The notes below the pieces were generated by a model. That model made no database searches, was not told the DNA's origin, and saw only the letters and a list, made by a program, of their open reading frames with translations. Shown in pieces: positions 16,391 through 24,900 of a stretch of DNA of 64,000 bases. This DNA comes from Sphingomonadales bacterium (GTDB lineage Bacteria > Pseudomonadota > Alphaproteobacteria > SMXS01), in assembly GCA_022844405.1 (NCBI GenBank), contig JALHLV010000001.1, positions 248,001-312,000 on the forward strand. Reading direction: 5' to 3'. Position 1 is the stretch's first letter, and each line of letters opens with the position of its first letter. The position numbers and the translations under genes are program-made.

Positions 16391-17734
16391 ATGCGCTACC
16401 TGCCGCTGAGCGACGGCGACCGCCGCGACATGCTGGCCAGCATGGGCGTCGGCAGCGTCGACGACCTGTTCCGCGACGTGCCGCAGGCCGCCCGGCTCGA
16501 CGGCCCGCTCGACCTGCCGCGCCACCAGGGCGAGCTGGAAGTGCAGCGTCACATGGAGGCGCTCGCGGCGAAGAACGTCTCGGCCGGCAGCGTGCCGTTC
16601 TTCGTCGGGGCAGGGGCCTACCGGCACCACGTGCCGGCCAGCGTCCAGCACCTGATGCAGCGCGGCGAGTTCCTCACCGCCTACACGCCCTACCAGCCCG
16701 AGATCAGCCAGGGCACGCTGCAGTATCTGTTCGAGTTCCAGACCCAGGTGGCGCGATTGACCGGCATGGATGTGGCCAACGCCTCCATGTATGACGGCTC
16801 CACCGGCTGCGGCGAAGCGGTGCTGATGGCCCAGCGCGTCACCAAGCGCCGGAAGGTCATCCTGTCGGGCAATCTGCACCCGCACTACGCCGACGTCGTC
16901 GACACGGTGACCCGGTTCACGCCGGAGGAAGAGGTGATCGTCCGCCGCGCCCCGGCGCCGCGGGGCGGCGAGGACCTGATCGGCCTGATCGACGCGGCGA
17001 CCTCCTGCGTGGTCGTACAGAACCCGGACTTCTTCGGCCGGCTCAACGATCTGACCGGCCTCGCGGCGGCGGTGCATGAAGCCGGCGCGCTGCTCGTCGT
17101 GGTGGTGACCGAGGCGGTGTCGCTGGGCGCCATCAAATCGCCGGGCGAGATGGGCGCCGACATCGTCGTCGGCGAGGGCCAGTCGATCGGCAACAGCCTC
17201 AATTTCGGCGGCCCTTACCTCGGCCTGTTCGCCACCCGCCAGAAATATGTCCGGCAGATGCCGGGGCGATTGTGTGGCGAAACCGTGGATTCCGAGGGGC
17301 GGCGCGGCTTCGTGCTCACCCTGTCGACCCGCGAGCAGCACATCCGCCGCGAGAAGGCGACGAGCAATATCTGCACGAATTCAGGGCTTTGTTCGCTAGC
17401 CTTCACGATCCACATGACGCTGCTGGGCGAAAAGGGCCTGCGGCAACTGGCGTTGCTCAATCACGCCAAGACCATCAAGGCCGCCGACACCTTGTCGCGC
17501 GTCCCCGGTGTCGAGGTGCTGAACGAGACGTTCTTCAACGAATTCACCATCCGGGTCTCGCGCCCCGCCGCGCAGGTGATCGAGCGGCTGGCCCAGCGCA
17601 AGGTGCTGGGCGGCGTGCCGGTATCGCGCTTCCACGACGGTCACGACGACCTGATCGTGCTCGCGGTCACCGAGACCAATACCGACGAGGACATCGACGC
17701 CTTGGCTACCGCGCTGACGGAGGTGCTGCAATGA
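16391..17734 (+). CDS. gcvPA: Glycine dehydrogenase (decarboxylating) subunit 1
   Basis: A 447-residue alpha subunit of the split P protein, which with GcvPB decarboxylates glycine. The N-terminal [52 protein letters not shown] and [12 protein letters not shown] are typical. The homologous C-terminal half of a fused P protein, which holds the PLP lysine, is encoded by the next gene. The stop overlaps gcvPB by ATGA, as suits subunits made in equal amounts. Confidence 0.97.
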   Translation: MRYLPLSDGDRRDMLASMGVGSVDDLFRDVPQAARLDGPLDLPRHQGELEVQRHMEALAAKNVSAGSVPFFVGAGAYRHHVPASVQHLMQRGEFLTAYTPYQPEISQGTLQYLFEFQTQVARLTGMDVANASMYDGSTGCGEAVLMAQRVTKRRKVILSGNLHPHYADVVDTVTRFTPEEEVIVRRAPAPRGGEDLIGLIDAATSCVVVQNPDFFGRLNDLTGLAAAVHEAGALLVVVVTEAVSLGAIKSPGEMGADIVVGEGQSIGNSLNFGGPYLGLFATRQKYVRQMPGRLCGETVDSEGRRGFVLTLSTREQHIRREKATSNICTNSGLCSLAFTIHMTLLGEKGLRQLALLNHAKTIKAADTLSRVPGVEVLNETFFNEFTIRVSRPAAQVIERLAQRKVLGGVPVSRFHDGHDDLIVLAVTETNTDEDIDALATALTEVLQ

Positions 17735-19278
17735 ACCGGCAGGGACGCCCGACCGGGCCTTCGGTCAGCACGGGAGAAACCGCCGGCGCCACCTGGACCG
17801 GCAACAAGGCGCTGGCGCTCGACGAGAAGCTGCTGTTCGAGCTTGACGGCTGGGGCCGAACGGGCGTCGACCTGCCGGACGCCGGCCTGACCGCGGACCG
17901 GCTGGGCGGGCTGAACCGCAACAAGCCCATTGGCTTGCCCGGTCTTTCCGAGCCGCAGGCGGTGCGCCACTACACCCGCTTGAGCCGGAAGAACTACGCC
18001 ATCGACATGGGCCTTTTTCCACTAGGGTCCTGCACCATGAAGCACAACCCGCGCCTCAACGAGAAGATCGCCGGGCTCGCCGGTTTCGCCGACATCCACC
18101 CGCTGCAGCCGGTCTCGACCGTGCAGGGCGCGCTCGAGGTTATGGAGCAGCTTGCGTACTGGCTGACCACGCTCACCGGCATGCCCGGCGTGGCGCTGTC
18201 GCCCAAGGCCGGCGCCCATGGCGAGCTTTGCGGCCTGATGGTGATCCGCGCGGCGCTGGAAGCCCGCGGCGATGCACGTAGCCGCGTGCTCGTGCCCGAA
18301 TCCGCCCACGGCACCAACCCGGCCACGGCGGCGCTGTGCGGCTACACGGTCGATTCCATTCCGGCGACGCCGGCGGGCCGGGTCGACGTCGACGCCATGG
18401 TCGCCAAGCTGGGTCCTGACGTGGCCGCGCTGATGCTAACCAACCCGAATACCTGCGGCTTGTTCGAAAGCGATATCATTGAGATAGCCGAGAAAGTTCA
18501 CGCGGCGGGTGCATTCTTCTACTGCGACGGCGCCAACTTCAACGCCATCGTCGGCAAGGTGCGCCCGGGCGACCTGGGCATCGACGCCATGCACATCAAC
18601 CTGCACAAGACGTTCTCGACGCCCCATGGCGGCGGCGGTCCCGGCGCCGGCCCGGTGGTGTTCTCCGAGGCGCTGATGCCGTTCATCCCGCCCGCCTATG
18701 TGGTGCGCGAGGGACAGGACCTGCGCCTCGTCGAGGACGTGCCGCACGCCCAGGTCGGCCGCATGACCGCGTTCCACGGCCAGATGGGCATGTTCGTTCG
18801 CGCGCTCACCTACATGCTCAGCCATGGCGGCGACGGCCTGCGCCAGGTGGCCGAGGACGCGGTGCTCAACGCTAACTACATCCGCGAGAGCCTGAAGGAC
18901 GTGATGACGCCGTCGTTCGATGGCCCGTGCATGCACGAGGCGCTGTTCGACGACCGCTTCCTCAAGGACACCGGTGTGTCGACCCTCGACTTCGCCAAGG
19001 CGCTGATCGACGAGGGCTATCACCCGATGACCATGTATTTCCCGCTGGTGGTGCACGGCGCCATGCTGGTCGAGCCGACCGAAACCGAGAGCCGCGAGAG
19101 CCTCGACGACTTCATCGGCGCCATGCGCTCGCTGGCGCTGGCGGCGAAGGCCGGCGACACCGAACGGTTCGCATCCGCGCCAAGGTTCGCCCCGGTCGGC
19201 AGGCTCGACGAGACCCGGGCGGCGCGCACGCCGATCCTCACCTGGCAGGAGCCCGAGCCCAAGGCGGCGGCGGAGTAG
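17731..19278 (+). CDS. gcvPB: Glycine dehydrogenase (decarboxylating) subunit 2
   Basis: A 515-residue beta subunit carrying the PLP cofactor: Lys293 in [18 protein letters not shown] forms the Schiff base. The conserved [13 protein letters not shown] and [13 protein letters not shown] blocks are intact. A longer ORF in this frame begins at 17272 inside gcvPA, but the ATG at 17731 that overlaps the gcvPA stop is the real start. With GcvPA, GcvH and GcvT this completes all glycine cleavage proteins except the shared dihydrolipoyl dehydrogenase. Confidence 0.97.
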   Translation: MNRQGRPTGPSVSTGETAGATWTGNKALALDEKLLFELDGWGRTGVDLPDAGLTADRLGGLNRNKPIGLPGLSEPQAVRHYTRLSRKNYAIDMGLFPLGSCTMKHNPRLNEKIAGLAGFADIHPLQPVSTVQGALEVMEQLAYWLTTLTGMPGVALSPKAGAHGELCGLMVIRAALEARGDARSRVLVPESAHGTNPATAALCGYTVDSIPATPAGRVDVDAMVAKLGPDVAALMLTNPNTCGLFESDIIEIAEKVHAAGAFFYCDGANFNAIVGKVRPGDLGIDAMHINLHKTFSTPHGGGGPGAGPVVFSEALMPFIPPAYVVREGQDLRLVEDVPHAQVGRMTAFHGQMGMFVRALTYMLSHGGDGLRQVAEDAVLNANYIRESLKDVMTPSFDGPCMHEALFDDRFLKDTGVSTLDFAKALIDEGYHPMTMYFPLVVHGAMLVEPTETESRESLDDFIGAMRSLALAAKAGDTERFASAPRFAPVGRLDETRAARTPILTWQEPEPKAAAE

Positions 19279-19348
19279 GGGGCATAGGGGAAAGCCACAA
19301 TTTGGATCAGATACGATTGCAACAGAACTGTTCAAACCATTAACATAA

Positions 19349-19747
19349 TTGTCATCCCCGCCTCGCGCGGGGACCCATGTCGATATCGGCCATACCATGT
19401 TCGAAAAGTACTATTACGTCTACATCGTTACCAACAGGACACGCGGCACGCTCTATGTCGGCGTCACCTCCGACCTCCCAAGACGCATTGCCCAGCACAA
19501 GGGCAAGATGCTCCCTGGCTTCACCGCGACCCACAGTCTTGACAAGTTGGTTTACTACGAGGTGTTCGGCGACGTAACGGAGGCCATCCGCCGCGAGAAG
19601 AGGCTGAAGCGGTGGAACAGGGCCTGGAAGATCGAAGCCATCGAGGCCGGTAATCCCTATTGGCACGACCTGTTTCCAAGCTTGTTCTAGGGCGTTGCCG
19701 CCATCGACATGGGTCCCCGCTCGCGCTTCGCTTGGCGGGGATGACAA
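19349..19747. mobile_element. Candidate mobile element: GIY-YIG gene between inverted repeats
   Basis: A 399-base unit ends in a perfect 14-base inverted repeat, TTGTCATCCCCGCC (19349-19362) and its complement (19734-19747). Just inside is a second perfect 16-base inverted repeat, GGGGACCCATGTCGAT (19369-19384) and its complement (19703-19718). The only gene within is a GIY-YIG nuclease. Units with the same kind of ends but no gene lie at 50341-50487 and 53754-53901. No target-site duplication is obvious. The pattern is seen directly; mobility is inferred. Confidence 0.6.
19397..19690 (+). CDS. GIY-YIG nuclease superfamily protein (UPF0213/YhbQ-like)
   Basis: A 97-residue single-domain GIY-YIG protein. 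The motif reads YYVYIVTNRTRGTLYVGVTSDLPRR, with Tyr and Arg at the catalytic places, then HKGKMLPGFT and the Glu of IRREKRLKRWNRAWKIEAIE. Solitary proteins of this group are common and often multicopy in alphaproteobacteria; related GIY-YIG domains cut DNA in repair and homing enzymes. The start MFEKYYYVYI at 19397 gives the usual length. Its position within paired inverted repeats suggests it may help the repeat move. Confidence 0.9.
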   Translation: MFEKYYYVYIVTNRTRGTLYVGVTSDLPRRIAQHKGKMLPGFTATHSLDKLVYYEVFGDVTEAIRREKRLKRWNRAWKIEAIEAGNPYWHDLFPSLF

Positions 19748-19806
19748 CCAGTTTTTGTGACCAGACCTACGAGTGCTTGCTGACAAGATGACAGTCTGGA
19801 CGGACG

Positions 19807-20202
19807 CTAAAGCAGTTGCCAGGCGATCATGCCCATGCCGGTCACGGCGACGGCCCAGAACACCGGGCGGACCCACGGCACGCCGGCGGCATAGACCAGG
19901 GCGTGGACGATCCGGCCACCCAGGAACAGCTGGCAGCCCAGCACGGTCCAGTGGTTCGAGACGCCGGCCACCGACGCCGCGAGCACCAGCGGGACGAACA
20001 GCACCATGTTCTCGATCATGTTGGCGGCCAGCCGGCGCAGCCGCTTGTTGGTGACGCTCGGCTCCGGAATCTGGTCGCGCGGGCCGGCCATCACCTTCAG
20101 GCCGTTGGTCAGCACCGACTGGGTCGCCGGCACCAGGATCAGCACGAAGGTCAGGATCACACTCCAGACCAGCATCATCAGTTCAGCGCTCGTCTCGTTC
20201 AT
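19807..20202 (-). CDS. MAPEG family membrane protein
   Basis: A 131-residue integral membrane protein with four helices, matching the MAPEG family (membrane-associated proteins in eicosanoid and glutathione metabolism). Recognisable points are the loop GPRDQIPEPS, the helix RLRRLAANMIENMVLFVPLVL, and FLGGRIVHALVYAAGVP. Bacterial members are probable glutathione-dependent transferases or peroxidases, but activity here is unproven. The start at 20202 (MNETSAELMM) is preferred because SD-like GGGAGGGAA lies just upstream. Confidence 0.88.
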   Translation of the reverse strand: MNETSAELMMLVWSVILTFVLILVPATQSVLTNGLKVMAGPRDQIPEPSVTNKRLRRLAANMIENMVLFVPLVLAASVAGVSNHWTVLGCQLFLGGRIVHALVYAAGVPWVRPVFWAVAVTGMGMIAWQLL

Positions 20203-20298
20203 CGTTCCCTCCCCAGGTAAACTGACGGTTACCATAGCGCCAAACATCGTCCGGCGATATGCCGGCGGAGATTTCCCGGCAGTGCTGCTTTTAACTTG

Positions 20299-20312
20299 TT
20301 ACCGATTGGTAA
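20299..20312. promoter_or_regulatory. TTACC-N4-GGTAA inverted repeat
   Basis: The sequence TTACCGATTGGTAA lies in an AT-rich stretch some 80 bases before the carotenoid oxygenase gene and 97 bases from the divergent MAPEG gene. Its form suits a dimeric repressor of the TetR kind, but no regulator gene adjoins it. Confidence 0.4.
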
Positions 20313-20339
20313 AATTATTACGCTGCGCGCAGTATTTCC

Positions 20340-20357
20340 GGGGCCATGCATGGCCCC
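20340..20357. promoter_or_regulatory. 18-base perfect palindrome in the carotenoid oxygenase leader
   Basis: GGGGCCATGCATGGCCCC is a perfect palindrome located 25-42 bases before the ATG at 20382. It may form a hairpin in the leader RNA or be a protein site. It also contains an in-frame upstream ATG at 20346, which is why the longer reading frame begins there. Confidence 0.4.
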
Positions 20358-20381
20358 TTCACTCATGCGAAGGTGCGCACC

Positions 20382-21806
20382 ATGTCGACGCAAGCCAAGG
20401 CTCCCGAAGTCTTCAATCCGTTCCTGAGCGGCAACTACGCGCCGGTTTCCGAGGAGATCACCGCCGAATGCGTTGAGGTGATCGGCAAGATCCCGGCCGA
20501 CCTCAATGGCCATTTCCTGCGCATCGGCCCCAACCCGGTCTATGTGCCCGATCCGGCGACCTACCACATCTTCGACGGCGACGGCATGATCCACGCGGTG
20601 CAGTTCGACAACGGCCGCGCCACCTACCGCAACCGCTTCGTCGATACCGAGGGCCTGCGCAAGGAACGCGCCAAGGGCACCTGGATCTGGAAGGGCATGG
20701 CGTCCATGGGTGATTTCGTGAAGGGCGTCGCGCCGCCCGCCGAAGGCCTGATGAAGAACACCGCCAACACCGCCATGGTCTATCACAACAAGACGCTCTA
20801 CGCCCTGATGGAGGCCGCGCCGCCGCACCGCATGTCGCTGCCCGGCCTGGACACGGAAGGCGAGCACACCTTTGGCGGCAAGCTGCGCCATCCGTTCACC
20901 GCCCACCCAAAGGTCGACGCGGTCACCGGCGAGATGATCACCTTCGGCTATTCGCCCATGCCACCCTACCTGACCCACAGCGTGGTCAGCCCGGAGGGCG
21001 AGATCGTCCACACCGCGCCCATCACCATCCCCAAGGGTGTGATGATGCATGACTGCGCCATCACCGAGCACTACACCGTGTTCCTCGACATGCCGATCAC
21101 CTTCGACTTCGGCCGCGCCATGGCCGGCGGGCTGATGCTGGACTGGGAGCCGGAGAACGGCTCGCGCCTCGGCGTCGTGCCGCGCATGGGCACGGACAAG
21201 GACGTGAAGTGGTTCGACGTGAAGACCGCCATGGTGTTCCACGTCTCCAACGCCTGGGAAGAGGGCGACGAGGTGGTCGTCCAGGCCAGCCGCTCGCTGC
21301 GCACCGACGTGTCGCGCGCCACCGAGAACGCCGGCAAGCACATGGACATGGCCGACCAGCTTGGCCAGCTCTACGAATGGCGCCTCAACATGAAGACCGG
21401 CGCCGTCGCCGAGCGCCATCTCGACACCAAGCACCACTGCGACTTCACCCGCATCAACGACGATTTGTGCGGCCGCAAGACCCGCTACACCTATGCGGCG
21501 CGCTTCGACCTCGAGCACGACGCGCTGTTCAACGCCGCGCTGAAATATGACGACCAGACCGGCGAGATCCAGGTCCACGCGCTGGGCGACGGCCGCTGGG
21601 GCGGTGAAGGCGTGTTCTGCAAGCGCGACGGCGCCGCCGCCGAGGATGACGGCTATCTGGTGCTGTTCGTCTGGGACGACAACAAGCAGCGTAGCGAGTG
21701 CATGGTCATCGACGCGCGGAACTTCACCGCGCCGCCGGTCGCCCGGATCATGATTCCCGGCCGCGTGCCGTTCGGCTTCCACGCCGGCTGGGCGCCTGCC
21801 GGCTGA
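20382..21806 (+). CDS. Carotenoid oxygenase (RPE65/CCD family)
   Basis: A 474-residue non-heme iron dioxygenase that cleaves double bonds of carotenoids or stilbene-like compounds (lignostilbene dioxygenases share the fold). The four iron-binding His lie in FTAHPKVD, MMHDCAITEHYTVF, VFHVSNAWEEGD and the final GFHAGW; the N-terminal LNGHFLRIGPNP and HIFDGDGMIHAV are hallmarks. The start at 20382 (MSTQAKAPEVFNPF) is chosen over 20346. No carotenoid synthesis genes are nearby, so a catabolic substrate is as likely as a pigment. Confidence 0.94.
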   Translation: MSTQAKAPEVFNPFLSGNYAPVSEEITAECVEVIGKIPADLNGHFLRIGPNPVYVPDPATYHIFDGDGMIHAVQFDNGRATYRNRFVDTEGLRKERAKGTWIWKGMASMGDFVKGVAPPAEGLMKNTANTAMVYHNKTLYALMEAAPPHRMSLPGLDTEGEHTFGGKLRHPFTAHPKVDAVTGEMITFGYSPMPPYLTHSVVSPEGEIVHTAPITIPKGVMMHDCAITEHYTVFLDMPITFDFGRAMAGGLMLDWEPENGSRLGVVPRMGTDKDVKWFDVKTAMVFHVSNAWEEGDEVVVQASRSLRTDVSRATENAGKHMDMADQLGQLYEWRLNMKTGAVAERHLDTKHHCDFTRINDDLCGRKTRYTYAARFDLEHDALFNAALKYDDQTGEIQVHALGDGRWGGEGVFCKRDGAAAEDDGYLVLFVWDDNKQRSECMVIDARNFTAPPVARIMIPGRVPFGFHAGWAPAG

Positions 21807-21916
21807 ATTTCGCATTTGAGCGGTAGAACTTAAACGGCTGGGGCGGGTACAATCCCGCTCCGGCGGCCGGCCCTGCATGGACGGTTGCCTCGTGGATTTT
21901 CCTGGAGGCGGGGACC

Positions 21917-24900
21917 ATGGTGCGACTTTCCGGCGTGAAGCGGTCGTTGCTGGCGGCGATGATGGCCGCGTTCGGGGCAACGGCGGCACAGGCGGCGTCG
22001 GTCGAAATGTTCACCCCCACGGGAACCGTCAAGGACGTGCGCCAGGTCGCGGTCCGATTCTCGGCCAACATGGTGGCGCTGGGCGATCCGCGGCTGCCCG
22101 ATCCCTTCGCCGTCACCTGTCCCGCCAAGGGCAAGGGCCGCTGGGCCGACCAGCGCAACTGGGTCTACGACTTCGACGAGAACCTGCCCGGTGGGGTGGT
22201 GTGCGAGTTCGCCGTGAAGCCCGAGCTGAAAGGGCTCGACGGCGTGGCCGTGTCCGGCGCCCGCGCGTTCAGCTTCGATACCGGCGGGCCGTCGATCCGT
22301 GCGTCGCAGCCTTATGAGGGCTCGCAGCAGGTCGACGAGGACCAGGTGTTCGTGCTGGCGCTGGACGCGCCGGCCGATCCCATGTCCGTCGAGAAGAACG
22401 CCTGGTGCGCCGTCGACGGCATCGGCGAGCGCATCCCGCTCAAGGTGCTGCGCGGCGCCGAGCGGGCGGCCATGCTGAAGGAGCAGCGGCGCATCGGCTA
22501 TTCCTACTATTCGATCCTGTGGAAGGACGGCGAGTGGAGCGACATCCGCGTCCGCGACCGGTCCATGACCGACAAGGCCGAGGCGCAGATCACCCTCGCC
22601 AAATGCCAGCGCCGCCTGCCGCCCGCCATGCGGGTCGAACTGGTCTGGGGCCAGGGCATCGCGACGGCCGCCGGCATCGGCACGCCCGCCGAGCAGCGGC
22701 TGGCCTTCCAGGTCCGGCCCTCGTTCACCGCGCGCGCCGAATGCGAGCGGGTCAACGCGCAGGCGGGCTGCCTACCCATGCGTCCGATCCGGGTCGGCTT
22801 CTCGTCGCCGGTGCCGCGCGACACGGCGCTGAAGGTCACCATGACCGGCGCGGGCGGCAAGCTGTTCAAGCCTGACGCCGCGACCCGCGAGGCCACGCTG
22901 CAGACCGTGGAGTTCAAGGGGCCGTTCCCCGAGCGCTCCATCCTCAAGGTGACCATGCCCGCTGGCATGGCCGACGACGCGGGCCGCAAGCTGGAGAACG
23001 GCGACCGCTTCCCGCTCGACATGCGGATCGACAGCTTCCCGCCGCTCGCCAAGTTCAGCGGCGAGTTCGGCATTATCGAGGCCCATGAAGGCGGCGTCCT
23101 GCCGGTGACCGTGCGCAACATCGAACCGCTGGTGGCGGGCAGCGCGTCGGTGACGCCGGCCATGGCCGGTACCGCCGCGCGCATGAGCGGGGACGACGTC
23201 CAGATCGCCGAATGGATGCGCCGGGTGAAGTCCGGCATGGAATCGCGCGGCGACTGGACCGGCGAGGGCGCCCACCAGAAATGGCAGGAGCGCACCGGCG
23301 ATACCTCGGTATTCACCAGCGAGGCCGAGGAAGGCGTCAGGACCATGGCCTTCCGCCTGCCCAAGCCGGAAGGCGCCAAGGCGTTCGAGGTGGTCGGCAT
23401 CCCGCTGAAGAATCCGGGGTTCTATGTGGTCGAGTTGGCCAGCCCGATCCTCGGCGAGGCGCTGATGGCCAAGGGCAAGGTCCGCCATGTGGCCACCGCC
23501 GCGCTGGTCACCGACATGGCGGTGCACTTCAAGCACGGCCGCGAGGGTTCGGCGGTCTGGGTCACGCGGCTGCACGACGCCGAACCGGTGAAGGGCGCCG
23601 AGGTCGCCGTGAGCGACTTCTGCACCGGCCAGGTGCTGTGGACCGGCGAGACCGGCAAGGGCGGCATCGCCGCCGTCGAGGCGGGCAAGCTGCCCGAACC
23701 GGGCTACACGTCGGAACGCTGCGGCGAGTACGGCGCCCATCCGCTGATGATCAGCGCCCGCACCGACAATGACATGAGCTTCACCCTGTCGTCGTGGAAC
23801 AACGGCATCGCGCCCTACGACTTCAACCTGTCGTCCTACGGCGCGCGCGAGTCCCTGGTTCATACCGTGTTCGACCGGCCGCTGTTCCGTGCCGGCGAGA
23901 CCGTGTCGATGAAGCACTTCCTGCGCCGCCACACCTCGGCCGGCATCGCCTCGATCAATCCCGGCGCGGCGCCTGTCAAGGTCGCCATCGTCCATACCGG
24001 CAGCGACACGCGCTATGAGAGCGAAGTGAAGTTCGACGCGGGCGGCATCGCGCTGCAGACGTGGCAGATCCCGCCGGAAGCCAAGCTGGGCGACTACGCC
24101 GTGCAGGTCGCGCTGGGCGAGCAGACCTTCACCGCCGGCTCGTTCAAGGTCGAGCAGTTCCGCGTGCCGACCATGTCGGCGGTGGTGCAGGGACCGGACG
24201 AGCCGCAGGTGAGGGTCAAGCAGGTGCCGTTCGACCTCTATGTCAGCTACCTGTCCGGCGGCGGCGCGGGCGGCGCGCAGGTAAAGCTGCGCACGGTTAC
24301 CATGCCGTGGCCGGTGTCGTTTCCCGACTATGACGGCTTCACCTTCGGCGGCAAGCCGGTGAAGGAAGGGCTGCAGACCGACGAAGGCAGCCCCTACGAC
24401 TTCGATCCCGAAGCCCAGGCCGCCGACGTCAAGCCGGTCACCCAGGTGATGCCGCTGACGCTGGACGCCAAGGGCGCGCTCCGGGTCACTGCCGCGGCGC
24501 CCGGGGACATCGTCGAGCCGTCGCGCATGGTGGCCGAGCTGGAATATGCCGACGCCAATGGCGAAATCCAGACCGCGACCGGCCGCGTCGGCCTCTATCC
24601 GTCGGCCATCAATCTGGGCGTCAAGACCGACGGCTGGGCCGGCAGCAGCGACAAGCTGCGCTTCACCGTGGTGGCGCTCGACCTGAAGGGCAAGCCGCTC
24701 TCGGGCCAGAACGTGCGGGTGTCGCTCTACCAGAAGACGATCTACTCCTACCGCAAGCGGCTGATCGGCGGCTTCTACGACTATGAAAGCTCGACCAAGG
24801 TCAGCCTGCTGCCCACGTCCTGCGACGGCGAAACGGACCGCAATGGCTATTTGCATTGCGACGTGGCGCCGGGCGTTTCGGGCGAACTGCTGATTCGGGC

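Noticed and set aside
19352-19876. Minus-strand frame of 174 codons across the GIY-YIG gene
   Set aside because: It covers inverted repeats on both sides and opposes a clear GIY-YIG domain.
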